The notes: generated from the sequence alone by a model not told the origin. Shown: positions 1 through 6,974, counted from the stretch's first letter. The stretch: 15,920 bases of DNA from Bacteroidales bacterium (GCA_016783865.1 JADHVS010000100.1:1-15920), one strand, 5' to 3'. A program made the numbers and translations.

Positions 1-119
1 AAGAGAATGAGGCAATTGACCTCCTGACCAATTACACAAACAAGTGGGGAGATAAAGTGGTAAAAAAAGCCTGGGACCTGGGAGATCTTCTATGGACCAG
101 GTATGATGAACTTTTTTAA
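1..119 (+). CDS. C-terminal end of a probable peptidase C69-type dipeptidase (partial)
   Basis: An open frame enters from the left edge and ends at TAA 117-119, leaving the last 38 residues. They read as a charged amphipathic helix ending in a W-D-L-G-D-L-L-W...Y-D segment. This resembles the C-terminal helix of secreted family C69 dipeptidases, which often end in a similar 'W..LG..L..KY' stretch. The family assignment rests on this resemblance alone, because the catalytic N-terminal cysteine lies outside the window. The threonine aldolase gene starts 11 bases after the stop on the same strand, so the two are probably cotranscribed, which would link peptide breakdown with amino-acid breakdown. 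The reading frame is secure; the family name is tentative. Confidence 0.5.
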   Translation, partial: ENEAIDLLTNYTNKWGDKVVKKAWDLGDLLWTRYDELF

Positions 120-130
120 TATCAAGCCCG

Positions 131-1159
131 ATGAAACGAGGATTCGCAAGCGATAATAATGCCGGTATTCATCCTGAGATTTTAAGAGCCATTGAACAGG
201 CCAACCAGGGACATGCCGTTGCGTATGGAAATGATCCGTTTACAGATAAAGCAGTCAGCAGGCTGAAAGAGATATTTGGCGGTAATACGGATGTTTATTT
301 TGTATTCATTGGTACGGCAGCCAATGTGCTTGGTTTAGATGCTATTACCAAACCTTATCATTCTATACTATGCGCACAGACCAGCCACATTCATGAAGAT
401 GAATGCGGTGCTCCGGAGAGATGGACAGGCTGCAAGGTTATTGCATTACCGGTATCTGATGGAAAGCTGACAATAGCCGATATCGAAAAGGAGATGTATG
501 GGATCGATTTTGAGCACCATTCTCAACCCAGGGTCGTTTCCGTAACACAGACTACTGAAGTGGGTACTGTTTACACACCTGATGAATTGCGAACACTGGC
601 TGATTTTGCCCATGCGAACAATATGCTTCTGCATATGGATGGCGCCCGGATCAGCAATGCGGCAGCCTGGCTTGGAACTGGATTTGCAGAAATTACTGCA
701 AAGGCAGGAGTGGATGTATTATCTTTTGGCGGAACCAAGAACGGTATGATGTATGGTGAGGCAGTTGTATTCTTTAATAAAGACCACTCGGAGGATTTTA
801 AATACCTGAGGAAACAGGGTATGCAGCTGGCTTCCAAGATGCGGTTTATTGCAGTCCAGTTTGAACGCTTCCTTAAAGATGATCTGTGGCTCGATCTGGC
901 TACTCACTCAAATAAGATGGCCAGAATGCTCGAAAGTGAAGTGAAAAAAATTCCTGAGGTCAGGATCACACAGAAGGTGCAATCCAATATGATTTTTGCC
1001 ACTATCCCGAGAGAGATAACACCAGCCCTTCAGGATGAGTTTTTCTTTTATGTTAGAAATGAAAAGATCAACGAAGTGAGGTGGATGTGCTCGTACGATA
1101 CTACTGTGGAAGATATTGAAGGATTCGTATCAGCTTTGAAAAGGCTGTTAGGAAGATGA
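131..1159 (+). CDS. ltaE: Low-specificity L-threonine aldolase (PLP-dependent beta-eliminating lyase family)
   Basis: Predicted to cleave L-threonine or L-allo-threonine to glycine and acetaldehyde in the cytoplasm with pyridoxal phosphate. The 342 residues match the family's usual length (about 330-350). Fold-type I landmarks are present: G-T-A-A-N at 61-65 in the cofactor phosphate region, H-M-D-G-A-R at 168-173 with Asp170 expected to contact the pyridine nitrogen, and S-F-G-G-T-K-N-G at 198-205 with Lys203 as the expected Schiff-base lysine. The ATG at 131 gives the standard N-terminus (F-A-S-D-N-N-A-G-I-H-P). There is no clear Shine-Dalgarno, as is common in Bacteroidota. The gene follows the upstream peptidase by 11 bases and is followed by a heptanucleotide repeat tract. 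Substrate stereospecificity cannot be read from sequence. Confidence 0.93.
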   Translation: MKRGFASDNNAGIHPEILRAIEQANQGHAVAYGNDPFTDKAVSRLKEIFGGNTDVYFVFIGTAANVLGLDAITKPYHSILCAQTSHIHEDECGAPERWTGCKVIALPVSDGKLTIADIEKEMYGIDFEHHSQPRVVSVTQTTEVGTVYTPDELRTLADFAHANNMLLHMDGARISNAAAWLGTGFAEITAKAGVDVLSFGGTKNGMMYGEAVVFFNKDHSEDFKYLRKQGMQLASKMRFIAVQFERFLKDDLWLDLATHSNKMARMLESEVKKIPEVRITQKVQSNMIFATIPREITPALQDEFFFYVRNEKINEVRWMCSYDTTVEDIEGFVSALKRLLGR

Positions 1160-1161
1160 AT

Positions 1162-1243
1162 TCGTGAATCGTGAATCGTGAATCGTGAATCGGGAGTCGT
1201 GAATCGTGAATCGTGGGAGTGAGGATTGTGGATTGGGGGGGGG
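1162..1243. repeat. Tandem heptanucleotide array (consensus TCGTGAA) ending in a run of nine G
   Basis: Eight consecutive 7-base units run from 1162 to 1217. Six are exact TCGTGAA, one is TCGGGAG and the last is TCGTGGG. The pattern then decays into G-rich sequence that ends in nine consecutive G at 1235-1243. It starts three bases after the threonine aldolase stop and fills most of the gap before the metallophosphoesterase gene. Antisense frames across it are repeat-derived and not genes. Array length and the G run are likely to vary by slippage; this is inference. Confidence 0.85.
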
Positions 1244-1294
1244 CCTTGTGTGAGCAAGCACTTGTATATCGAATAACATAAAGAGCAAGAATTT

Positions 1295-3172
1295 ATGAAA
1301 ACAGCTTTTACAACACTGATCACATTGCTATGTACTATTGCAGTCTTTTCGCAGGAGGTTCCGTCTGTCTATTCACAAATACATTACGATGATGACGGAA
1401 AGCTTTATTTCGAAATAAATGGCAGGAAGATCTACGAATCTCATAAACCGGGAGGCTATGAGCTGGAGGACATGAAGGGATCACCCGGAGGTACTGAAAA
1501 CGGGATCAGTTTTACTTTCCCGGAAAACTTTACCGGAGCAATGTATTATGGTTTTATCCACTACTATGATTCGAAATACCCAATGCCGGTTTATTTCAGA
1601 AATTTTTCAGAAATATCCGGAGGTGCCTGTGAGATAGATATAAAGAATCAGATGTCAGGCAAGTACGACATGATCGGTTGGGAGAATGCCGGAACAGGAA
1701 CGCTGGGATACCGTGTTTTAAATGAATACGGGGAAATGATTTACGATGGAATTGTTACTTTCGAAGGGACCGGTCCGTTTAAAATAGCTAATACTGTTAT
1801 TGAAGGTCCTTTTATATCTTTACTCTCCGGATCGGGTGCAACTATAACATTCAGGACCAATAAAAAATGCAAGGGTAAAATCCTGGTTAACGGGAAGGAA
1901 TTTGATGAAAAGAAAGCCACACTGAATCATGATATTCCGGTAACAGGATTATTGCCGGACACCGATTATGAATACACTGTTCAGGTCGGATCAGTTGATC
2001 AGAAATATTCTTTCAGAACAGCACCGGAGCCAGGATCCCGAAGTTCATTTTCCTTTTCTTATGCCAGTGATTCCCGAAACGGACAGGGTGGCGGGGAACG
2101 CGGTTTTTATGGTGTGAACAGCTATATCATGAAAAAGATCATGGCTGCCTCCCTTCATTATGATGCACGCTTCATGGTTTTTACCGGCGACCTGATTGAC
2201 GGGTACCTGACAAACAAAAAACAAATGGATCTGCAATATTCAAACTGGAAAAGATCAGTCGAGGCATTTGCACATTACATTCCCTTATATGTCGGGATGG
2301 GAAACCATGAAGCCTTGATGAATGTCTTTTATGATTCGGTCACTGCTATTCCATTTTCTGTCGACCGGATTCCATTCGAAACAGAATCTGCCGAGGCGGC
2401 TTTTCAGGATCATTTTACCTTACCGCTGAACGGACCCGATAGCGAAGACGGATCTGAATACGATCCCAATCCTGACCAGATTGATTTTCCTTCATATAAA
2501 GAGTCAGTCTATTATTTCACCTATGATAATTTAGCTGTTATCGTGCTCAACTCAGATTACTGGTATGCACCCAGCCTGCCATTCTATCAATACTCTTCAG
2601 GGAACCTGCATGGTTATCTTATGGATATGCAAATGGAATGGCTCGCAGAGGCGCTGGGCGTACTGGAACAGGATGAGAACATCGATCATGTTTTTGTGAC
2701 ACAGCATACCCCGGCCTTTCCTAACGGAGGACATGTAGCAGATGATATGTGGTACAACGGCAATAATGATTATCGACCTTATGTAAAAGGCAAGCCTGTC
2801 AAAACCGGCATCATCCAGAGACGTGATGAGTATCTCGATCTCATCATTAATAAGAGTAAGAAAGTAGTTGCCCTTCTGACCGGTGATGAACACAATTACA
2901 ACAGGATGCAACTAACAAGTGAGGTAAATATTTATCCCGAAACGTATTTTCATCCGAAACTCGAAATAACCAGATCCGTCTGGCAGATAAACAATGGAGC
3001 TGCGGGTGCTCCCTATTATGCACAGGAAGAAACACCCTGGAGCGATTCAGTTGAAGGCTTTACAACCCAAAATGCAGTGGTTATCTTTCACGTGAATGGC
3101 AAGCAGTTGTCAATGGAGGTAATCAATCCTGATACACTGGAAAAAATCGATGAATTGGTCCTGAAAGAGTAA
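1295..3172 (+). CDS. Secreted calcineurin-like metallophosphoesterase with purple-acid-phosphatase-like N-terminal domains
   Basis: A 625-residue exported protein, predicted to hydrolyse phosphoesters outside the cytoplasm. Residues 1-19 form a signal peptide (Lys, hydrophobic core, V-F-S then Gln20). Residues about 30-165 are a beta-rich region I do not recognise. Residues about 170-242 resemble the fibronectin-type domain of purple acid phosphatases (L-L-P-D-T-D-Y-E-Y-T-V at 219-229). The catalytic domain follows: D-S-R at 259-261, G-D-L-I-D at 298-302, G-N-H-E at 336-339, Q-H-T-P at 470-473 and G-D-E-H-N-Y at 530-535. Two metal motifs deviate: the usual first D-x-H/G is D-x-R, and the usual final G-H-x-H is G-D-E-H. 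The tyrosine of purple enzymes (GDxxY) is Asp here, so it is probably not a purple phosphatase. Substrate unknown. It stands alone between the heptad array and convergent queA. Confidence 0.85.
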   Translation: MKTAFTTLITLLCTIAVFSQEVPSVYSQIHYDDDGKLYFEINGRKIYESHKPGGYELEDMKGSPGGTENGISFTFPENFTGAMYYGFIHYYDSKYPMPVYFRNFSEISGGACEIDIKNQMSGKYDMIGWENAGTGTLGYRVLNEYGEMIYDGIVTFEGTGPFKIANTVIEGPFISLLSGSGATITFRTNKKCKGKILVNGKEFDEKKATLNHDIPVTGLLPDTDYEYTVQVGSVDQKYSFRTAPEPGSRSSFSFSYASDSRNGQGGGERGFYGVNSYIMKKIMAASLHYDARFMVFTGDLIDGYLTNKKQMDLQYSNWKRSVEAFAHYIPLYVGMGNHEALMNVFYDSVTAIPFSVDRIPFETESAEAAFQDHFTLPLNGPDSEDGSEYDPNPDQIDFPSYKESVYYFTYDNLAVIVLNSDYWYAPSLPFYQYSSGNLHGYLMDMQMEWLAEALGVLEQDENIDHVFVTQHTPAFPNGGHVADDMWYNGNNDYRPYVKGKPVKTGIIQRRDEYLDLIINKSKKVVALLTGDEHNYNRMQLTSEVNIYPETYFHPKLEITRSVWQINNGAAGAPYYAQEETPWSDSVEGFTTQNAVVIFHVNGKQLSMEVINPDTLEKIDELVLKE

Positions 3173-3262
3173 ATGAGAAGACCAACTATTACTAATCAGC
3201 CATATACCCTTCGCAAACGCTCTTTTTTCCTATCAATTCCCAAATCACAATTCTCACACTAC

Positions 3263-3283
3263 TTCAGACTTCAGAATTCGTTA
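3263..3283. repeat. Short TTC-phased heptad tract reaching into the queA stop codon
   Basis: Three consecutive 7-base units, each starting with TTC, run from 3263 to 3283, and the last contains the queA stop triplet (3281-3283). The 7-base register matches that of the arrays at 1162-1217 and 5691-5760. Only three units are present, so chance is possible. The rest of the gap 3173-3280 holds a T6 run and nothing else I can name. Confidence 0.4.
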
Positions 3284-4510
3284 ATCGATATTCGGCATTA
3301 GCATACTGGAGTCTCCGTAGCTCAAAAATCGAAACTCATTCTCCATAGCATACCGGTAAACCTTCCTCCAATCTTCCCCGATAAAGGCACCAACCAGCAG
3401 GAGCAAGGTGCTCTGCGGTTGATGAAAGTTGGTGATAAGTTTATCCACCATCCGGAACTCATAACCCGGGACAATCATCATCTCAGTACTGGTTTGAAAT
3501 CTTTCGATCTTATGGTTTTCAAAATATTTCAGTAAGGCTCTCAGGCTCTCTTCTTTCCCGGCAGGTTTCAGGGTATAGGCTTCCCATTGGCTCAGGTGTA
3601 ATTCCCCGGGACTTATCTGTTCATTCCGGATCACTTTACAACCCAGCCAGTAGACAGATTCCAGTGTCCTTGTTGTAGTAGTTCCAACGGCGATTATATT
3701 ATGAGGCCATTGTATCAGTGCCTCTAATTCTCCAATGCCAAAATAGATATGCTCCGAATGCATGGAATGGTCACTCACATTTTCGTGAATTACCGGTCTG
3801 AAAGTTCCGGCTCCCACATGCAGGGTTAACTCCATCCGGGGTATCCTTTTTTCCAGCAATTTCTTCAGGGCATCATCAGTAAAATGCAGTCCGGCAGTAG
3901 GGGCCGCAACCGAACCTTGGTACCTGGAATAAACTGTCTGATAGTTGGTTTTATCAGAGGATTCAGATTCACGATTCAGGTAGGGAGGTATAGGTGTTTT
4001 GCCAATTTGATCCAGCACTTCACTGAAAGTAAGTGAAGCAGGTTTCCACTCAAACTGAATGATCCATTCTCCTTCCAATCTTTCATTTTGAATTGCTTTG
4101 AGCAATATTTTATGCTCATTTATCTCAACTGATTTTATTAGCTCTCCCTGCCTCCATCTTTTCGCATTTCCAATTAAGCATTTCCAGGAGACGGTTTGGG
4201 TGGCTGCAAAGGCCAGCTCATATGTTGGAGGCTCAACCGGTTCAAGACAGAATATTTCAATGTTTGCTCCGGAAGATTTAATAAAATGTATCCTGGCCTG
4301 TATAACCCTGGTGTTATTATATACCAGCATATCCTTGTCAGTTACCATGCCGGGCAGATCTCTGAAATGCTCATGATGGATATTTCCCTTATCATAGATC
4401 AGCAATTTCGACTCATCCCGTTTCCTGAGAGGATACTTTGCAATTCTCTCATCCGGCAGATCGTAATTGTAATGATCAATGTTTATATTTAAACCAGGGA
4501 TTGAAGACAC
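3281..4510 (-). CDS. queA: S-adenosylmethionine:tRNA ribosyltransferase-isomerase (queuosine pathway)
   Basis: Transfers and isomerises the ribosyl group of S-adenosylmethionine onto 7-aminomethyl-7-deazaguanine in tRNA to give epoxyqueuosine, in the cytoplasm. Signature blocks are all in order: Y-N-N-T-R-V-I-Q-A-R at 64-73, T-P-I-P-P-Y-L-N-R at 172-180, G-S-V-A-A-P-T-A-G-L-H-F-T at 199-211, L-H-V-G-A-G-T-F-R-P-V at 230-240, H-S-E-H-I-Y-F-G at 251-258, A-V-G-T-T-T-T-R-T-L-E-S at 274-285, and T-N-F-H-Q-P-Q-S-T-L-L-L-L at 360-372. At 409 residues it is longer than the E. coli enzyme (about 356). The ATG at 4510 lies a few residues before the conserved D-Y-x-L-P-x-E-x-I-A region. The gene is divergent from the Smr gene across a 163-base gap. 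No other queuosine gene is in the window. Confidence 0.94.
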   Translation of the reverse strand: MSSIPGLNINIDHYNYDLPDERIAKYPLRKRDESKLLIYDKGNIHHEHFRDLPGMVTDKDMLVYNNTRVIQARIHFIKSSGANIEIFCLEPVEPPTYELAFAATQTVSWKCLIGNAKRWRQGELIKSVEINEHKILLKAIQNERLEGEWIIQFEWKPASLTFSEVLDQIGKTPIPPYLNRESESSDKTNYQTVYSRYQGSVAAPTAGLHFTDDALKKLLEKRIPRMELTLHVGAGTFRPVIHENVSDHSMHSEHIYFGIGELEALIQWPHNIIAVGTTTTRTLESVYWLGCKVIRNEQISPGELHLSQWEAYTLKPAGKEESLRALLKYFENHKIERFQTSTEMMIVPGYEFRMVDKLITNFHQPQSTLLLLVGAFIGEDWRKVYRYAMENEFRFLSYGDSSMLMPNID

Positions 4511-4541
4511 AATAATGTTTTTAGCGGGTGATAAAATTACT

Positions 4542-4549
4542 TAATTTTG
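4542..4549 (+). promoter_or_regulatory. Candidate -7 promoter element (TAnnTTTG) for the Smr gene, inside an inverted repeat
   Basis: TAATTTTG is an exact match to the Bacteroidota -7 consensus TAnnTTTG. No clear -33 TTG is seen. It overlaps a perfect 15-base inverted repeat, ATTTTGT-C-ACAAAAT (4544-4558), so the opposite strand carries a near match (TATATTTTG, one base too long) facing queA. A start near 4556 would give a leader of about 118 bases containing both downstream hairpins. This is prediction from sequence only. Confidence 0.4.
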
Positions 4550-4571
4550 TCACAAAATATATATTGACTCT

Positions 4572-4591
4572 CCACGCAGCAAGCTGCGTGG
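4572..4591. repeat. REP-like hairpin 1 (CCACGCAGC-AA-GCTGCGTGG)
   Basis: Perfect 9-base complementary arms flank two bases; in RNA it would fold as 8 pairs with a four-base loop. The core GCAGCAAGCTGC is shared with the hairpin at 4634-4653. No T-run follows it in either direction, so it is not a standard intrinsic terminator. Two hairpins with a common core suggest a dispersed REP-like family. Confidence 0.7.
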
Positions 4592-4621
4592 AATCATCGA
4601 TCCTTTATATAAATTTTTAAT

Positions 4622-4664
4622 TGCGCTCGCTAACCCCGCAGCAAGCTACGGGGAATGCGCTCGC
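4622..4664. repeat. REP-like hairpin 2 with flanking 9-base direct repeats
   Basis: Arms CCCCGCAGC (4634-4642) and GCTACGGGG (4645-4653) pair with one mismatch around AA. The direct repeat TGCGCTCGC lies on both sides, at 4622-4630 and 4656-4664, giving a symmetric unit. The right copy ends nine bases before the Smr start codon, so the hairpin sits in or next to the ribosome landing zone. No nearby transposase gene could mobilise it. Confidence 0.65.
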
Positions 4665-4673
4665 AGGATTCAA

Positions 4674-5684
4674 ATGAAGATAGGAGACAAAGTTAAATTC
4701 CTTAACGATGTGGGTGGAGGTGTGGTTACCCGGTTTATCGATCCTTCAAAAGTAATGGTTGAAACTGAGGATGGATTTGAGGTACCTGCCATGCTTAAAG
4801 ATCTCATCCTGGAAGAAAACGGGACAAATCTTAGTAAAATAAGGCATGGATCAGAAGATAAGTATGAACCAGCAAAGGGAAATATACAAAAGGAAACCTT
4901 ACCGGAGAATGCAGATCAGGAAAACACAGACCAGGTATATTTAACCATCAATCCAACCGGCAATCCCTATTCCTACAACCTCTTTTTGATTAATGATACC
5001 AATTATCATCTTTCATACCTGGTTGCCGAAAGGAAAATGACCCAGGAGTTGTTCAGGCAATCAGGCACCCTGGAGCCCAATACCAAGATTCATCTTGAAG
5101 GAATTAAAATATCTGATCCGGGATATGTACTTGCCTATCAGGTGCAGTACATCTCCTATAAGAGTGGTTTTTATGATGGGAGGAAGCCGGTTTCAAGCCT
5201 TGTTGAAATCAGGTGCAGTTCGCTCATACAGGGTGAGTACCTTGAAGAGAATGATTTCTTCGACGGGCAGGTTGCTATATTTTCGCTTAGAGATGAATCA
5301 TTAAGCTATCTGAGAAGCATCGAAAAAGAGGGTAAAAAACTGATTAAACAAAAGAATGACCTGGTTCAACCTGTGAGAAGCACAAAGGTTGAGAAAAAGG
5401 TAAGTGACATAATGGAGGTCGACCTGCACATCCATGAGTTGCTTGATAATGAGACAGGACTATCAAACGGGGATAAACTTGAACTACAATTGCAAAAATT
5501 TGAAAAATCCATTGATGAAGCTAAAAAGCAAAAGCTCAGGAGAATAGTCTTTATCCATGGAGTAGGGCAGGGCACGCTCAAATACGAGATCCTGAGAAAA
5601 CTCGACAAAGACTACCCTGAACTACGTTACCAGGATGCATCCTTTAAGGAATACGGATATGGGGCTACTATGGTGATCTTATGA
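4674..5684 (+). CDS. DUF2027 and Smr domain protein
   Basis: A 336-residue cytoplasmic protein of a kind common in Bacteroidota. Residues 1-47 (M-K-I-G-D-K-V-K-F-L-N-D-V-G-G-G-V-V at 1-18) form a small KOW/SH3-like barrel motif. Residues about 50-85 are a polar linker and about 88-205 the beta-rich DUF2027 body. A lysine-rich coiled segment (about 205-245) leads to a C-terminal Smr domain with D-L-H-I-H-E at 250-255 and H-G-V-G-Q-G-T-L at 295-302, matching the family's D-L-H and H-G-x-G motifs. Smr domains are structure-dependent nucleases acting on branched DNA or on RNA of stalled ribosomes; which applies here is unknown. It lacks the MutS2 ATPase, so it is a stand-alone Smr protein. The ATG at 4674 gives the conserved N-terminus; there is no good Shine-Dalgarno. 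rnpB follows but has its own promoter. Confidence 0.88.
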   Translation: MKIGDKVKFLNDVGGGVVTRFIDPSKVMVETEDGFEVPAMLKDLILEENGTNLSKIRHGSEDKYEPAKGNIQKETLPENADQENTDQVYLTINPTGNPYSYNLFLINDTNYHLSYLVAERKMTQELFRQSGTLEPNTKIHLEGIKISDPGYVLAYQVQYISYKSGFYDGRKPVSSLVEIRCSSLIQGEYLEENDFFDGQVAIFSLRDESLSYLRSIEKEGKKLIKQKNDLVQPVRSTKVEKKVSDIMEVDLHIHELLDNETGLSNGDKLELQLQKFEKSIDEAKKQKLRRIVFIHGVGQGTLKYEILRKLDKDYPELRYQDASFKEYGYGATMVIL

Positions 5685-5690
5685 AATGTC

Positions 5691-5760
5691 GAATGTCGAA
5701 TAACGAATTTAGAATTATGAAGTACTTCGTAATTCGGAGTTCGAAATTCAATATTCAATA
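5691..5760. repeat. Heptad dyad: five GAAnnnn units followed by five TTCnnnn units
   Basis: Starting seven bases after the Smr stop, five 7-base units each begin with GAA (5691-5725). Five units each beginning with TTC follow directly (5726-5760). The tract is thus an imperfect inverted repeat in strict 7-base register. Its centre is a 24-base palindrome, 5712-5735, complementary throughout except for one G-U-type position (5718/5729). It lies immediately before the rnpB promoter box. It could act as a weak terminator of the Smr transcript or as a protein-binding array; both ideas are inference. Confidence 0.8.
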
Positions 5761-5767
5761 TTTTGAG

Positions 5768-5775
5768 TACTTTTG
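5768..5775 (+). promoter_or_regulatory. rnpB promoter, -7 element TAnnTTTG
   Basis: TACTTTTG matches the Bacteroidota -7 consensus exactly. It ends five bases before the expected 5' end of RNase P RNA at 5781, the right distance for a start site. A recognisable -33 TTG is missing; that region is inside the TTC heptads. The box overlaps a small inverted repeat, AGTAC-TTTT-GTACT (5766-5779). Confidence 0.65.
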
Positions 5776-5780
5776 TACTT

Positions 5781-6110
5781 AAGCAAGTCGTTCTATCGTT
5801 CTCAAATGTATTTGAGGAAGGAAAGTCCGGGCAACACAGAGCACCACACTTCTGAAAAGAAGATGTCTGAAAGGGTATAGTAGCGGAACAGAAAATAACC
5901 GTCCGCCAGCCGGCGGATAAGGGTGAAAAGGTGAGGTAAGAGCTCACCGGTGTGCCGGGTGACCGGTACAGCCGTTCGCCTTGTGGGTTGAAAGACCACA
6001 TATACCGGCAATTGAGGGTTGCTCGCCCGATGCCGGGGGGTAGGTCGATCAGATAAATGATAGAATCTCCGCAGTGCGGTTAACAGAACCTGGCTTACAG
6101 ACTTGCTGTT
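5781..6110 (+). ncRNA. rnpB: RNase P RNA (bacterial type A)
   Basis: The catalytic RNA that removes 5' leaders from pre-tRNA together with RnpA protein. The 5' arm AGCAAGTC (5782-5789) is complementary to GACTTGCT (6100-6107), forming helix P1 and fixing the ends. The nearly universal core GAGGAAGGAAAGTCCGGGC occurs at 5814-5832 and its 3' partner, with CAGAACCTGGCTTACAG, at 6084-6100. Further core signatures are G-A-T-G-C-C-G-G-G-G-G-G-T-A at 6029-6042 and the GATCAGATAAATGAT segment near 6048-6062. The length of about 330 bases is somewhat short for type A, fitting shorter peripheral helices. Open frames crossing this region on either strand are spurious. Exact termini may be off by a few bases. 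Confidence 0.95.
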
Positions 6111-6113
6111 TTA

Positions 6114-6145
6114 TGAAGGCTGCTTCCTCAAAGAAGCGGCCTTCA
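6114..6145. terminator. Long stem-loop between convergent rnpB and the LolA-like gene
   Basis: A 13-pair stem joins 6114-6126 to 6133-6145, with one G-U pair (6121/6138) and a 6-base loop (6127-6132). It begins four bases after the rnpB end and lies 14 bases beyond the stop of the minus-strand gene, so it probably ends transcription in both directions. No run of T follows on either strand, so it is not a textbook intrinsic terminator. It may act mainly as a 3' stabilising or processing structure. Confidence 0.7.
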
Positions 6146-6159
6146 CCATTCAGGATGGT

Positions 6160-6891
6160 TTATTCCGGTCGTTTAAAAATCTTATCATCCACAGCCATGT
6201 TGAACTTAATTTCCTGGAATTCTACTACCATTCCCTGGATTTCATTAAACCTTTGTTCCACCTTGAATGGCATCATGATACCATCTGTCTCCCTGTAATC
6301 ACTGAACAAAACCTCTACAGTAACCGGCGAATCATTGATGTTGGTAACCCGGTTCATCCTGTAAAGTAAATAATCTTCAGTGCCGATAAACAACTCATCA
6401 GTATCACCGTCGGTTTTCATAAGGCGCAATAAATGAACCTTTTTATCACCATAATCCTTTTCCCCGGAATAGATCAGTTTGTGGCCCTTCTCTTTCCAGT
6501 TCCACAAATCTCCGTCAATATTACCCACCTCCTGGATGGTTTTAAGATCGGGACCGGTAAGTGTCACCGGTTCTGCTGTATTCATCCATGAGGCCAGCAT
6601 CCATCCGTTTACTCCATCATAACCCTGCTTGATTATTTCCCCTGCGGGCAATAAAATTTCCAGGTAGGCTTTATCAGGTCTTTTTTGAATTTGTTTAAAT
6701 GATGTTTCCTGGCTATCCTGGATCGTAACGCCTGTGGCAACTGCCGTTTGGACCTTCACTATTTTATCCTGTCCGATCACCTGGAAATAATTTTCGAGGA
6801 TCTCTTCTTTACTTAACGTCTGTGAAGAAGAATTTATAATTGAGCCCAGGATAAACAGTGTGGCAAAAAATGGATAAGCTATTCTTTTCAT
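6160..6891 (-). CDS. LolA-like outer membrane lipoprotein-sorting family protein
   Basis: A 243-residue protein with an N-terminal signal peptide (Lys-Arg, hydrophobic 5-18, then S-S-S-Q at 21-24) and no lipobox cysteine, so probably periplasmic. The rest is mostly beta strands of the kind seen in LolA/LolB-fold proteins: K-A-Y-L-E-I-L-L-P-A-G near 75-85, G-Y-D-G-V-N-G-W-M near 90-98, and Y-L-L-Y-R-M-N-R-V with later G-I-M-M-P-F-K-V strands. This architecture is annotated as outer membrane lipoprotein-sorting protein in many Bacteroidota genomes. Whether it carries lipoproteins is unproven; such paralogues may bind other lipids. It lies 83 bases after kdsA on the same strand, a pairing that suits envelope assembly, though the gap leaves room for a separate promoter. 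It converges on rnpB. Confidence 0.75.
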   Translation of the reverse strand: MKRIAYPFFATLFILGSIINSSSQTLSKEEILENYFQVIGQDKIVKVQTAVATGVTIQDSQETSFKQIQKRPDKAYLEILLPAGEIIKQGYDGVNGWMLASWMNTAEPVTLTGPDLKTIQEVGNIDGDLWNWKEKGHKLIYSGEKDYGDKKVHLLRLMKTDGDTDELFIGTEDYLLYRMNRVTNINDSPVTVEVLFSDYRETDGIMMPFKVEQRFNEIQGMVVEFQEIKFNMAVDDKIFKRPE

Positions 6892-6974
6892 CGATATGAT
6901 TTATAAATTGTTACAAATGCAATTGATTCATAATTACTCATACGGTTCATCATAAATTTAGACAACCAGTCCCA

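Noticed and set aside
1162..1217. CRISPR-like array
   Set aside because: Units are 7 bases with no spacers and there are no cas genes; it is a simple tandem repeat.
5627..6011. Two antisense open frames over the rnpB region
   Set aside because: They translate the heptad tract and RNase P RNA in reverse; the RNA core motifs are decisive.
6074..6369. Plus-strand frames over the end of rnpB and the LolA-like gene
   Set aside because: Shadow frames of a structural RNA and of a real minus-strand gene with signal peptide and family features.
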